Below are positions 6,944 to 14,623 of a stretch of DNA of 27,095 bases, piece by piece. Numbering within the stretch: the first letter of the stretch is position 1; every line of letters starts with the position of its first letter. The notes under the pieces were generated by a model. That model saw only the letters and a list, made by a program, of their open reading frames with translations, was not told the origin of the DNA and did not search any database. This DNA comes from UMGS1470 sp051889215 (GTDB lineage Bacteria; Bacillota; Clostridia; Christensenellales; UBA1242). The stretch spans positions 1-27,095 of the forward strand of contig JBJFDC010000052.1 in the NCBI GenBank assembly GCA_051889215.1, written 5' to 3'. Made by a program: the position numbers and the translations under genes.

Positions 6944-7817
6944 TGTTGATTTGAGACTGGACAAGTTTGTCCTTGAAAACACACAAGACCTCACTCGCGC
7001 AAGAATAACAAATTTGATTAAAGATGGCTTTGTTTTGGTTGACGGAAAAAGGGTTAAGGCGGGCGAAAAACTCAAGTTCGGGCAAACTGTCAGCGTTGAA
7101 ATTCCAGATGACAAAACACTTGACCTCGCGCCACAAAAAGTGGATTTTGAAATTTTGTATGAAGACGATGATTTGCTCGTCATCAACAAACCACAAGGGC
7201 TTGTTGTTCACCCAAGTGCGAGTTGCGGGGAGGCGACACTGGTCAACGGGTTGCTTTATCGCGTGAAAAATCTCAGTTCGATAAATGGAGTTGTGCGACC
7301 TGGAATTGTGCATCGCTTGGACAAAAACACATCTGGAGTCATGCTTGTTGCAAAAACCGATGCGGCACACATCAGTCTTTCAAAACAAATCGAGACAAAA
7401 ACTTGCAAGCGAAAATACTATGCCTTGCTTGAAGGCGTTGTGAATTATGACGAAAAAGATATTCAAACAAACATCGCAAGAAACCCTTCCGACCGCAAAA
7501 AAATGGCTGTCGTGCCAAACGGGAAAGGCAAAGTCGCAATCACTCATATGGAAGTCAAAAAGCGTTTTGCGCACTACACATTTTGTGAGTTCTCATTAAA
7601 AACCGGAAGAACGCATCAAATCAGGGTTCATGCAAAATATATTGGACACCCTGTCGTGGGTGACGATGTTTATGGGAAAAAAGACACAAAGTTTGGTCTT
7701 GTGGGGCAACTTTTGCACTCTCACTATATTGAATTTGTCCATCCAACAAGCGGTGAGGTCTTGAGTTTTGAATGTCCTATTCCGGACTATTTCCAAAAGG
7801 TTTTGGAGCAAATTTAA
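6909..7817 (+). CDS. RluA/RluD-family ribosomal large-subunit pseudouridine synthase
   Basis: Converts specific uridines in 23S rRNA to pseudouridine. The 302-residue protein has an N-terminal S4 RNA-binding domain (DLRLDKFVLENTQDLTRARITNLIKDGFVLVDGKRVK) and a catalytic domain with VINKPQGLVVHPS and RPGIVHRLDKNTSGVMLVAK, in which Asp138 of HRLDKNTSG is the catalytic residue. KTGRTHQIRVHAKYIGHPVVGD is the family's RTHQIR-H motif. The GTG at 6909 was chosen because GGAGG (6898-6902) precedes it by six bases. It overlaps lspA by 35 bases, so translation is probably coupled. The S4-RluA architecture and the lspA neighbour match Bacillus YlyB, but substrate positions cannot be read from sequence. 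Confidence 0.92.
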   Translation: MEKKNLQVTPNDVDLRLDKFVLENTQDLTRARITNLIKDGFVLVDGKRVKAGEKLKFGQTVSVEIPDDKTLDLAPQKVDFEILYEDDDLLVINKPQGLVVHPSASCGEATLVNGLLYRVKNLSSINGVVRPGIVHRLDKNTSGVMLVAKTDAAHISLSKQIETKTCKRKYYALLEGVVNYDEKDIQTNIARNPSDRKKMAVVPNGKGKVAITHMEVKKRFAHYTFCEFSLKTGRTHQIRVHAKYIGHPVVGDDVYGKKDTKFGLVGQLLHSHYIEFVHPTSGEVLSFECPIPDYFQKVLEQI

Positions 7818-7873
7818 AGCCGAAAATCACTGTTGAAAACGACAAAGTTTTGCGATATTGGTTGTAATTTGTT

Positions 7874-7901
7874 TTGAGAAAAACATATATTTTGATAGAA
7901 T
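7874..7901 (+). promoter_or_regulatory. Predicted promoter of two small membrane-protein genes
   Basis: TTGAGA (7874-7879), 16 bases, TAGAAT (7896-7901), lying just before the AAAGGAG site of the gene at 7919. Confidence 0.5.
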
Positions 7902-7918
7902 ATGCCAAAGGAGTTTTT

Positions 7919-8203
7919 ATGAGTAATCCAAACACAAATTTAAAATTTAAAAGATTTATGAGCTTTGTTGCTTTTCTTGCAACAGTGCTCGTTGCAGTTG
8001 CTCTTGTTTTGCAAGTTGTTTTGGCTGCAGTGGGAGTTCAGGCAAACATAATTAATGCAATGCGACTTGTTGGAGAAATCATCGCATATGTTCTTGTTAT
8101 GCTGACTGCATTTTTCTATGTTAGAACAAAAAAAGGAGTTGTGTGGATTGTGCTATATGCTGTTTGCGTGACCGCAATCATCACACTTTTGATTTTGAGA
8201 TGA
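7919..8203 (+). CDS. Small membrane protein of unknown function
   Basis: A 94-residue protein I do not recognise. After a short polar start (MSNPNTNLKFKRFM) it has three predicted membrane helices: FVAFLATVLVAVALVLQVVLAAV, IAYVLVMLTAFFYV, and VVWIVLYAVCVTAIITLLIL at the extreme C-terminus. AAAGGAG (7907-7913) five bases before the ATG fixes the start against a longer in-frame extension. Its TGA stop overlaps the ATG of the next gene (ATGA), so the two membrane proteins are expected to be made together. No catalytic motif is seen. Confidence 0.8.
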   Translation: MSNPNTNLKFKRFMSFVAFLATVLVAVALVLQVVLAAVGVQANIINAMRLVGEIIAYVLVMLTAFFYVRTKKGVVWIVLYAVCVTAIITLLILR

Positions 8204-8589
8204 TGGAAAAAAAACAAAAGATTATTTGGATTGTTGTTTTTTCCGTTTTGGGCGCGTTGAGTTTGGCATCTTTGGTTGGACTCAAATTTCTGCGTGAATT
8301 CAAATATGGCATGTTTTCAATGGTCATAATTTGGGGAATTGTTCTAACAATTTTTCAGATTTTGCGTCTAAAAGAATTTAAAAAACTTTTGGACGAAGAC
8401 ATGCCACTATATCTGGCTGAACTTCTCAATGCGGGAATAATTACACGTGAGCAGTGCCTCAATCCGGGCAAGCAAGAAAAAGATATGTTTTTGTCAGAAC
8501 ACATGAGCACAATTCGCAAAAAGAGGTTTTTTATTTCACTTTCAATAATAATGGCGCTCTATGGGATTAGTTTGTTTTTTCTTTTTTGA
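8200..8589 (+). CDS. Small membrane protein of unknown function
   Basis: A 129-residue protein I do not recognise. It has two N-terminal membrane helices (IIWIVVFSVLGALSLASLVGL and YGMFSMVIIWGIVLTIFQIL), a soluble middle of ~50 residues containing LLDEDMPLYLAELLNAGIITREQCLNPGKQ, and a C-terminal helix (FFISLSIIMALYGISLFFLF). The start overlaps the stop of the preceding gene as ATGATG, with the first ATG sharing bases with that TGA. There is no strong ribosome site, so translation is probably coupled. It is the last gene before the trigger-factor promoter. Confidence 0.75.
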   Translation: MMEKKQKIIWIVVFSVLGALSLASLVGLKFLREFKYGMFSMVIIWGIVLTIFQILRLKEFKKLLDEDMPLYLAELLNAGIITREQCLNPGKQEKDMFLSEHMSTIRKKRFFISLSIIMALYGISLFFLF

Positions 8590-8607
8590 CAAATCAATCT
8601 CAATCCC

Positions 8608-8635
8608 TTGTTTTTTGAAAAAATTATGATATACT
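8608..8635 (+). promoter_or_regulatory. Candidate promoter of tig
   Basis: TTGTTT (8608-8613), 16 bases, TATACT (8630-8635), 16 bases before the AAGGAG site (8652-8657). Confidence 0.5.
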
Positions 8636-8662
8636 TTATTTGCTAAAATTTAAGGAGAAATT

Positions 8663-9949
8663 ATGGAATACAAATCAAAAAAATTAGAAAAAAATCAAAT
8701 TGAAGTCGAATTTAAATTTTCACATGACGAATGGGAAAAAGCAACTGAACTTGCTTATGAAAAAAACAAGGGAAGATTTAACATTCAAGGTTTCAGAAAA
8801 GGCAAAGCGCCAAGAAAAGTGATTGAAAAACTTTATGGCGAAGGAATTTTCTTTGACGATGCGTTGGACGAGGTTTTTTCTCATGCGTATAGTGACTATC
8901 TTGATGCAGAAAAAGATGTTTTGCCAATCGCACATCCAGACATCAAACTTCAAAGTTTTGACGAAAACGGGCTTGTTCTCGTTGCAACAATTCAAGTTGT
9001 TCCAGAAGTTAAACTTGGTGCATACACTGGACTTGAATTCACAAGGAACAAAGCAAAAGTCAAATCAAGCGATGTCGATGCCGAACTTGAAAGACTTCGT
9101 CAAAAACAAGTGCGTTTTGTTGAGGTTTTGGGACGTCCCGCTCAAATGGGTGACATGGCTGAAATCGACTTTGTTGGCAGCGTTGATGGAGAAAAATTTG
9201 AAGGCGGTGCAGCAAACAACTACAAACTTGAACTTGGCTCACATTCATTTATCGACACATTTGAAGACCAAATTGTCGGCATGAATGCAGGCGAAGACAA
9301 AGTTGTCAAAGTCAAATTCCCAGAAGGTTATCCAGAAGAAAAACTTGCTGGTCGCGATGCTGAATTTGCCGTTGTTCTCCACAAGATTGAAGAAAAAGTT
9401 CTTCCAGAACTAAACGATGAATTTGCTTCAAACATTAGTGAATTTGAAACACTTGACGACCTCAAAGCAGACATCAAATCAAAACTTGAGAAAAATCTTG
9501 AGGTGAAAGTTGAACGCGAACTTGAAAACGCAATGGTTGACAAAATTGTTGATGGCAGCGAGGTTGAAATCCCACAAGTTCTCATTGACCGCCAACAAGA
9601 TGCTTTCATTCGTGACTTTGAACTCAGACTTCAATATCAAGGCATGACAATGGAGAGTTATCTCAAAGCAACAAATTCAACCATTGAACAAATGAAAGAA
9701 ACAACTCTTGATCAAGCAAAAAGACAAGTCAAAATTCGTCTTGTTTTGGAAGCGCTTATCAAAAAAGAAAATTTGCTTGTATCAGAAACAGAACTTTTGG
9801 CAAAAATCAAATCAATGGCAGACCTTTATAAAAAAGATGTCGAGCAATATAAAAAACAACTTGGCGAAAGACAAATTGCATACATTGAAAATGAAATGCT
9901 TATGGACAAACTTTTTGCATATTTGAAAGATAACAACATAATAAAGTAA
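8663..9949 (+). CDS. tig: Trigger factor (ribosome-associated peptidyl-prolyl isomerase)
   Basis: A chaperone that binds the ribosome exit tunnel near L23 and shields nascent chains. The 428-residue product has the three family domains. The N-terminal ribosome-binding domain carries the signature FNIQGFRKGKAPRKVIEKLYG (family GFR.GK.P). An FKBP-type domain follows (about residues 150-240: GDMAEIDFVGSVDGEKFEGG, FPEGYPEEKLAGRDAEFAV). The last part is the long helical chaperone domain with the two arms. Length matches the family (~430). AAGGAG precedes the ATG. It is followed closely by clpP (12 bases) and then clpX, the classic tig-clpP-clpX order. Confidence 0.97.
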   Translation: MEYKSKKLEKNQIEVEFKFSHDEWEKATELAYEKNKGRFNIQGFRKGKAPRKVIEKLYGEGIFFDDALDEVFSHAYSDYLDAEKDVLPIAHPDIKLQSFDENGLVLVATIQVVPEVKLGAYTGLEFTRNKAKVKSSDVDAELERLRQKQVRFVEVLGRPAQMGDMAEIDFVGSVDGEKFEGGAANNYKLELGSHSFIDTFEDQIVGMNAGEDKVVKVKFPEGYPEEKLAGRDAEFAVVLHKIEEKVLPELNDEFASNISEFETLDDLKADIKSKLEKNLEVKVERELENAMVDKIVDGSEVEIPQVLIDRQQDAFIRDFELRLQYQGMTMESYLKATNSTIEQMKETTLDQAKRQVKIRLVLEALIKKENLLVSETELLAKIKSMADLYKKDVEQYKKQLGERQIAYIENEMLMDKLFAYLKDNNIIK

Positions 9950-9961
9950 TTAGAGGTGACT

Positions 9962-10543
9962 ATGTTAATTCCAATGGTCGTTGACCAAGTCAGTGGGGGC
10001 GAGCGCTCTTATGACATCTATTCAAGACTTCTTGAAGACAGAATAATTTTCTTGTCGGGCGAAATTAATGATGCGGTTGCAAATAGTGTTGTCGCACAAC
10101 TAATTTACCTTGAAGGCAAAAACCCCGACAAAGACATCTATCTATATATCAACAGCCCAGGCGGAAGTGTTTCGGCGGGACTCGCGATATATGACACAAT
10201 CAACTACATCAAGTGCGATGTTTCAACAATTTGCATTGGACTTGCAGCATCAATGGGGGCATTCCTCTTGAGCGCAGGCACAAAAGGCAAGAGATTTGCT
10301 TTGCCAAACAGCGAAATCATGATTCATCAACCTTTGGGTGGAGCACAAGGTCAAGCGAGTGACATTGAAATTCAAGCAAGACATATGCAAAAAATCAAAC
10401 AAAAAATCAACAAGATTTTGAGTGAAAACACATCTCAACCGCTGGAAAAGATTGAAAAAGACACAGACCGCGATTTCTATATGAGTGCGGACGAGGCGTG
10501 TGTCTATGGGCTTGTTGACAAGATATTTGACAAAAGAAAATAA
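9962..10543 (+). CDS. clpP: ATP-dependent Clp protease proteolytic subunit ClpP
   Basis: A serine protease whose two stacked heptamers form a degradation chamber fed by ClpX or related ATPases. With the ATG at 9962 as residue 1, the catalytic triad falls at Ser97 (GLAASMGA), His122 (MIHQPLGG) and Asp171 (DTDRDFYM), identical numbering to the mature E. coli enzyme, which supports this start. GAGGTG lies just upstream; an in-frame GTG six bases earlier is part of that site. Other family features are YLYINSPGGSVSAGLAIYDT and YGLVDKIF. Length (193) is normal. It shares a transcript with tig and probably with clpX. Confidence 0.97.
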   Translation: MLIPMVVDQVSGGERSYDIYSRLLEDRIIFLSGEINDAVANSVVAQLIYLEGKNPDKDIYLYINSPGGSVSAGLAIYDTINYIKCDVSTICIGLAASMGAFLLSAGTKGKRFALPNSEIMIHQPLGGAQGQASDIEIQARHMQKIKQKINKILSENTSQPLEKIEKDTDRDFYMSADEACVYGLVDKIFDKRK

Positions 10544-10550
10544 CAAAAAG

Positions 10551-10580
10551 TTTATGCTCACGAATTTTCGCGAGCATAAA
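10551..10580. repeat. Inverted repeat between clpP and clpX
   Basis: Perfect 9-bp arms TTTATGCTC (10551-10559) and GAGCATAAA (10572-10580) enclose a 12-base loop that itself begins ACG and ends CGC. No U-run follows, so it is not a standard terminator. It may stabilise or partially attenuate the tig-clpP-clpX mRNA. Confidence 0.6.
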
Positions 10581-10637
10581 TGCTTAAATTGAGGTTTATT
10601 TTCAAACAATTTGAAAATATTATAAATTGAGGAAATT

Positions 10638-11900
10638 ATGAAACAAAACACAACAATGACATGCTCTTTTTGCGGCAAAAGCAATTCAAGTGTAAAAAAA
10701 CTCATCGCAAGTCCAGATGGAACTGCGTTTATTTGCAGTGACTGCATTGAAGTGTGCAAAGAAATAATAAAAGACGACAATGTCGCCAAAATTGAAAAAG
10801 AACTCGTCCTTCCTTCTCCAAAAGAGATAAAGGCAAAACTTGATGAATATATTGTCGGGCAAGACCAAGCAAAAAAAGTTTTGTCTGTTGCTGTTTATAA
10901 TCACTACAAAAGAATCAATCACAACATTCTTGCAAAAAAGACAAACAAGGAACAAAAAACTGACGACATTGAACTGGAGAAGAGCAATGTTCTCTTGATT
11001 GGCCCAACTGGTTGCGGAAAAACACTTCTTGCAAAAACACTTGCAAAAATTCTCGATGTTCCATTTGCTTCTTGTGATGCGACAACTCTCACTGAAGCGG
11101 GATATGTCGGAGAAGACGTTGAAAACATTTTGCTCAAACTCATTCAAAATGCTGACTATGACATTGAAAGAGCACAACGCGGAATAATTTATGTTGATGA
11201 AATTGATAAGATTGCACGAAAGACTCAAAATGTTTCAATCACGCGAGATGTTTCGGGTGAGGGCGTTCAACAAGCACTTCTAAAAATTATTGAAAGCACA
11301 ATCGCATCTGTTCCTCCTCAAGGTGGAAGAAAACACCCTCAACAAGAAATGATTCAAATTGACACAACAAACATATTGTTTATTTGCGGCGGAGCATTCG
11401 TGCAACTCAAAGACATTATTGAAAAAAGAATGTCCTCTTCAACACTTGGTTTTGCCGCTGATGTCAAAACAAAAATTGAAAAAGATGAAATCAACCTCAT
11501 CGACAACATTCAACCCGATGACCTAATTAAGTTTGGGCTAATTCCAGAATTTGTTGGACGTCTGCCTGTTGTTGTGGGGCTTAGTGACCTCAAAGTCGAC
11601 TCGCTCAAAAGCATCATGACAACTCCAAAAAATGCAATAGTAAAACAATATGTCAAAATGTTTAAGATTGATGGCGTTGGACTTGAATTTGAAGATGATG
11701 CAATTGAAGCGGTTGCAGAGAAGGCAATTGAACTCAAAACTGGCGCGCGTGGGCTTCGAACAATCATGGAAGAAGCAATGCTCGGACTCATGTATGATAT
11801 TCCAGACCAAAAAGACATCGAAAAAGTTGTTATCACAAAAGATTTCATTCTGGGGCAAAGCCCAGCAAAAATAATAAAGAAAAAAGCAACAGTCGCCTGA
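10638..11900 (+). CDS. clpX: ATP-dependent unfoldase ClpX
   Basis: A hexameric AAA+ unfoldase that selects substrates and threads them into ClpP. The 420-residue protein begins with the C4 zinc-binding domain (Cys9, Cys12, Cys33, Cys36: CSFC...CSDC). Walker A GPTGCGKT is at 122-129, followed by the pore-loop GYVGEDVENILLKL, Walker B IIYVDEIDKIA, sensor motifs, and the C-terminal LIPEFVGRLPVVV and KTGARGLRTIMEEAMLGLMYD segments. GAGGA (10629-10633) precedes the ATG. Length is normal. The stop codon lies inside the terminator hairpin. Confidence 0.97.
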   Translation: MKQNTTMTCSFCGKSNSSVKKLIASPDGTAFICSDCIEVCKEIIKDDNVAKIEKELVLPSPKEIKAKLDEYIVGQDQAKKVLSVAVYNHYKRINHNILAKKTNKEQKTDDIELEKSNVLLIGPTGCGKTLLAKTLAKILDVPFASCDATTLTEAGYVGEDVENILLKLIQNADYDIERAQRGIIYVDEIDKIARKTQNVSITRDVSGEGVQQALLKIIESTIASVPPQGGRKHPQQEMIQIDTTNILFICGGAFVQLKDIIEKRMSSSTLGFAADVKTKIEKDEINLIDNIQPDDLIKFGLIPEFVGRLPVVVGLSDLKVDSLKSIMTTPKNAIVKQYVKMFKIDGVGLEFEDDAIEAVAEKAIELKTGARGLRTIMEEAMLGLMYDIPDQKDIEKVVITKDFILGQSPAKIIKKKATVA

Positions 11901-11913
11901 CTGTTGTTTTTTT
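11887..11913 (+). terminator. Terminator overlapping the clpX stop codon
   Basis: An 8-bp stem CAACAGTC (11887-11894) / GACTGTTG (11899-11906) with loop GCCT is followed by seven T. The TGA stop (11898-11900) is in the loop and right arm, so a ribosome finishing clpX would cover the hairpin. Confidence 0.88.
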
Positions 11914-11953
11914 GGAGTCAACAATTTTTTAAAATTTATCAAATTTATATTGA

Positions 11954-12559
11954 CTAGGTCGTTCTTTTGCTATAAATGCAGCCGCAATAGTTTTGCTCAT
12001 AGAGGTTTTGTTGGCGCGCCATGAGTCGGCTGATTTTGTAGCCCTCGCGTTTCTTGAAGTCGGACGGGAGCCATTTTGTTTTGTTTGATTGGAGAGACAG
12101 TCCAATTTGGTTGAGCCACTCGGCATTTTTGTATGGGCTGACGGACAGTGTTGAGCAATAATAGTCAAATCCATGTGCTGCGGCAAACTCATATGTTTTT
12201 TCGAGTCGGAGTTTGTAGCAACAATAACATCTTTTTCCGCCCTCTGGTTCATTTTCAAGACCGTGGGCGATTTTTGTGTAGTCATCTTGCAAAAATCCAA
12301 GTTCGACAAATTTTATGTTTTCGCCGCAAGAATTGAGGTGATTGATATATTTGATTTGTTCGTTTTTTCTTTTTTCATATTCAGAAAGGTCGCTCATGTT
12401 TGGGTTGTAATAAAAAATTGTCAGGTCAAAATATGGTTTTAACCTTTCAATCACGAGCGTGGAGCATGGGGCACAACAGGAATGGAGCAAAAGCGAAGGT
12501 TTGGTCTGCAAATTTTGCACGCACTCGCAAAAAAGTTTGTCATAATTGATTTTGTTCAT
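11954..12559 (-). CDS. queH: Epoxyqueuosine reductase QueH
   Basis: Catalyses the last step of queuosine synthesis, reducing epoxyqueuosine in the wobble position of tRNAs with GUN anticodons; QueH is the non-orthologous replacement for cobalamin-dependent QueG. The 201-residue product has the family's cysteine set: Cys28, Cys29 and Cys32 in LLHSCCAPCS, and Cys111, Cys113 and Cys114 in GGKRCYCCYKLRLE, plus a C-terminal NYCGCIYS, which bind the metal and cluster. YYNPNMSDLSEYEKR and STLSVSPYKN are further family blocks. The start has no ribosome site, and a -10 box ends six bases before the ATG, predicting a leaderless mRNA. No other queuosine gene is in the window. Confidence 0.93.
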   Translation of the reverse strand: MNKINYDKLFCECVQNLQTKPSLLLHSCCAPCSTLVIERLKPYFDLTIFYYNPNMSDLSEYEKRKNEQIKYINHLNSCGENIKFVELGFLQDDYTKIAHGLENEPEGGKRCYCCYKLRLEKTYEFAAAHGFDYYCSTLSVSPYKNAEWLNQIGLSLQSNKTKWLPSDFKKREGYKISRLMARQQNLYEQNYCGCIYSKRTT

Positions 12560-12565
12560 ATTTTC

Positions 12566-12593
12566 ATTTTAGATAAACTTGAAATTAAGTCAA
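12566..12593 (-). promoter_or_regulatory. Promoter of queH, predicted leaderless start
   Basis: Minus strand: TTGACT, 16 bases, TAAAAT, then six bases (GAAAAT) and the ATG at 12559. This places +1 on the start codon. Confidence 0.7.
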
Positions 12594-12622
12594 TAATAAT
12601 TAAAAAAACTTTGCGAAAAATG

Positions 12623-12651
12623 TTGAAAAATAGGTTTTTATAATATATACT
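12623..12651 (+). promoter_or_regulatory. Promoter of the DUF2188-domain protein gene
   Basis: TTGAAA (12623-12628), 17 bases, TATACT (12646-12651); a TGGAGA ribosome site follows about 20 bases later. Confidence 0.7.
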
Positions 12652-12682
12652 ATAAGTGAAAATTTACTTTTGGAGAAAAATT

Positions 12683-13387
12683 ATGGAATTTTTTAAACAA
12701 TATGGCTGGATTGTTATTGCGATTGTCGCTTTCTTTTTGATTGTCATTATTGCAATCAGTTATAGAAACAAACAAAAAGCAAACAAGAACAATAATAATG
12801 TTCTTCGCGTTGAAGAAAAGAAAGAAGAACCAAAACCGGTTGAACAACCACAAGTTGAAGAAAAAGAAGAAGTTGTTGAAGAAAAAGTTGAAGAACCAAA
12901 CGTTGAGGCAGAAAAATCAGAAAAAAAATCAACAACAAAAAAACCTGCTGCAAAAAAGGCAACAACATCAAAAACATCAGCAAAAAAAGAAAAAGTTGAG
13001 ACTGAAGAATCGGCTGAAGAATCAAAAGTTGAAGAAAAACCAGCAAAAAAATCAACTGCAAAGAAAACAGCAGCAAAAAAAGCCACAGAAAACACAGTAG
13101 TTGAAGAAAAGGTTGAGGAAAAACCTGTTGAAGAAAAGGTCGAAGAACAAGAGGTTGCACAAACTGAAGAAGCGAGTGAGAAAAAGGCAAAAGGTCCACA
13201 CAATTATCGCGTGGTTTATGACAAAGAAGAAAAACTTTGGAAACTCAGAAAAGATGGTGCAAAACGTGTCATAAAAAATTTCTCAACAAAGGCAGAGGCA
13301 CTTGAATATGCAAAAGTCCTTTCCGAAAGAAATGACATGGGTCTGACTGTTCACAAAAAAGATGGAAAATTCCAAAAGAAGAAATAA
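12683..13387 (+). CDS. Membrane-anchored Lys/Glu-rich protein with C-terminal DUF2188 domain
   Basis: A 234-residue protein with three zones. Residues 8-26 form one membrane helix (GWIVIAIVAFFLIVIIAIS). Residues ~40-170 are low-complexity sequence alternating acidic VEEK-type repeats with basic, Ala/Thr/Lys-rich KKSTAKKTAAKKAT-type repeats resembling histone H1 tails. The last ~64 residues (HNYRVVYDKEEKLWKLRKDG, ...FSTKAEALEYAKVL, LTVHKKDGKFQ) match the DUF2188 pattern of a short beta fold that copes with a K-G-A-x-R core. Function of DUF2188 is unknown. The basic repeats suggest binding to nucleic acid or an anionic polymer, but this is inference. TGGAGA precedes the ATG. A monocistronic unit with its own promoter and terminator. 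Confidence 0.8.
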   Translation: MEFFKQYGWIVIAIVAFFLIVIIAISYRNKQKANKNNNNVLRVEEKKEEPKPVEQPQVEEKEEVVEEKVEEPNVEAEKSEKKSTTKKPAAKKATTSKTSAKKEKVETEESAEESKVEEKPAKKSTAKKTAAKKATENTVVEEKVEEKPVEEKVEEQEVAQTEEASEKKAKGPHNYRVVYDKEEKLWKLRKDGAKRVIKNFSTKAEALEYAKVLSERNDMGLTVHKKDGKFQKKK

Positions 13388-13389
13388 CA

Positions 13390-13416
13390 AAAAGTGACCC
13401 ATTCGGTCACTTTTTT
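13390..13416 (+). terminator. Terminator of the DUF2188-domain gene
   Basis: A 10-bp stem AAAAGTGACC (13390-13399) / GGTCACTTTT (13405-13414), 5-base loop, ending in a T-run. Confidence 0.85.
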
Positions 13417-13437
13417 GCAATTTAAAAAGGAGTTAAT

Positions 13438-14169
13438 ATGAAAAAGTTTTTTAGATTTTTAATCGTTTTGATTCTCATTGTTGGAGGTTGCGCGGCATAT
13501 TTCTTTTTCTCAAATGGCAAAATGATGATTGGTGTCGTCAAAGCGGACAAAGAAGCACTTTCAACCACTCTCAACAACTCAATCAAAAAAGTCCATGACT
13601 ATGGCAATTTTAATTTGAGTTATCAAAGTGATGACAAAACAACAAAAATCAATAGTCAAATATTGATTAAATTTGATGGCGAAAACAGATATTTTTCTGC
13701 CGAAGTCACAAAGATTGTTGGAGACACAACAACAAATTCAAGTTATTATTGTGAGGCAAAAGGAGATGTCGCGACTGTTTATGTGACATCTGGTGATATA
13801 AAAAATTATCATATCACAACATGGAACTTGGCACTCGCAGAAGTCACAGGCGGCAGTGCTTTGCCAAATATTCTATTGGAAAATGATTATGAAATCAAAA
13901 AAGAAGATTTTGTTGAAAACTTTAAATCTTCAACAGTGACATTCAGTTTCAAGCCATTCTATTATGCGGCAAAACTTGAACTTGAAAAATCTGGAACAAA
14001 CATGAAATTTGACATAAGCAATCGAGGAATTTTGAGAAAAATCGAAGCATCAACAAAAACAGTTTTGGTTGATTTGTCCGAAACGCTCGTTGTCAACAAA
14101 CCAGGAAAAGCGGTTTCAATCGCCTCTCTTTCTGCAGAACAAAAAGCAAGTTATTCGCTTTTGGGTTGA
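13438..14169 (+). CDS. Membrane-anchored or lipoprotein of unknown function
   Basis: A 243-residue protein I do not recognise. It has a basic start and a hydrophobic segment (MKKFFRFLIVLILIVGGC) with a possible lipobox VGG-Cys18, though Gly at -2 is not ideal and the segment continues AAYFFF, so it could instead be a plain N-terminal anchor. The extracytoplasmic part alternates hydrophobic and polar residues (NLSYQSDDKTTKINSQILIKFD, TVTFSFKPFYYAAKLELEKSG), suggesting a beta-rich fold of the kind seen in lipid- or glycan-binding lipoproteins. AAAGGAG precedes the ATG. It follows a terminator and no convincing promoter is seen in the 21-base spacer, so it may depend on read-through. Confidence 0.75.
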   Translation: MKKFFRFLIVLILIVGGCAAYFFFSNGKMMIGVVKADKEALSTTLNNSIKKVHDYGNFNLSYQSDDKTTKINSQILIKFDGENRYFSAEVTKIVGDTTTNSSYYCEAKGDVATVYVTSGDIKNYHITTWNLALAEVTGGSALPNILLENDYEIKKEDFVENFKSSTVTFSFKPFYYAAKLELEKSGTNMKFDISNRGILRKIEASTKTVLVDLSETLVVNKPGKAVSIASLSAEQKASYSLLG

Positions 14170-14177
14170 TAAAAAAG

Positions 14178-14207
14178 AAAAAACCTCTCGCATTTGAGAG
14201 GTTTTTT
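14178..14207. terminator. Bidirectional terminator between convergent genes
   Basis: A perfect 12-bp stem AAAAAACCTCTC (14178-14189) / GAGAGGTTTTTT (14196-14207), 6-base loop. T-runs are present on both strands, so it can serve both the gene ending at 14169 and the minus-strand gene ending at 14215. Confidence 0.88.
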
Positions 14208-14214
14208 CTTTTAT

Positions 14215-14553
14215 TTATTCTTTTGCGGTTTTGCAAGACGCAATTAATATTCGGCGTATTAACCCTGCTTTTTGTTTGATGTTTTTAAATTCACTTTCAG
14301 AAATTTTTTTTGTTTTGAAAAGAATTTCCAACCAATATTCAGTTTCATAGCACTCTTTTAGAGATATTTCCAATTTTGCGACGAAATCGTTTTTACTATG
14401 AGCATATTGTGCCTCATGAATATTCGCTCCAATTGATGTCCCGGAACGTAAAAGCTGATTGATAATGCTGTAGGGTGCTTTAATCTTATCGCAAAAATTA
14501 ATGATTTCTATTGCGAGTTCTTTTGATTTCTCAATTAACAAGTTTTGTTTCAT
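14215..14553 (-). CDS. Four-helix-bundle protein (23S rRNA intervening-sequence protein family)
   Basis: The 112-residue product matches the four-helix-bundle/IVP family in its core: KSKELAIEIINFCDKIKAPYSIINQLLRSGTSIGANIHEAQYAHSK-like order with NQLLRSGTSIGANIHEA, then FVAKLEISLKECYETEYWLEILF and IKQKAGLIRRILIASCK. These proteins were first found encoded in insertions within 23S rRNA genes, but most copies are free-standing, often near mobile or variable regions. Molecular role unknown. There is no ribosome site; a possible -10 (TATTAT) ends six bases before the ATG, so this may be another leaderless gene, with a weaker -35. It borders the hairpin and repeat region beside tRNA-Ser. Confidence 0.88.
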   Translation of the reverse strand: MKQNLLIEKSKELAIEIINFCDKIKAPYSIINQLLRSGTSIGANIHEAQYAHSKNDFVAKLEISLKECYETEYWLEILFKTKKISESEFKNIKQKAGLIRRILIASCKTAKE

Positions 14554-14623
14554 GCTTATATAATAACCTTATTAGTTATAAATCAAAATGTTTTATGATA
14601 TTGTTCGTTTTACTTACAATGTT

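Noticed and set aside
12741..13203. Long open frames in other frames of the DUF2188 gene (Lys/Gln- or Leu/Phe-rich)
   Set aside because: Low-complexity shadows of the repetitive coding sequence; the real frame has a start site, membrane helix and a recognisable domain.
14215..14553. IVP-family gene as evidence for a split 23S rRNA gene here
   Set aside because: No 23S rRNA sequence flanks it; it is a free-standing copy.
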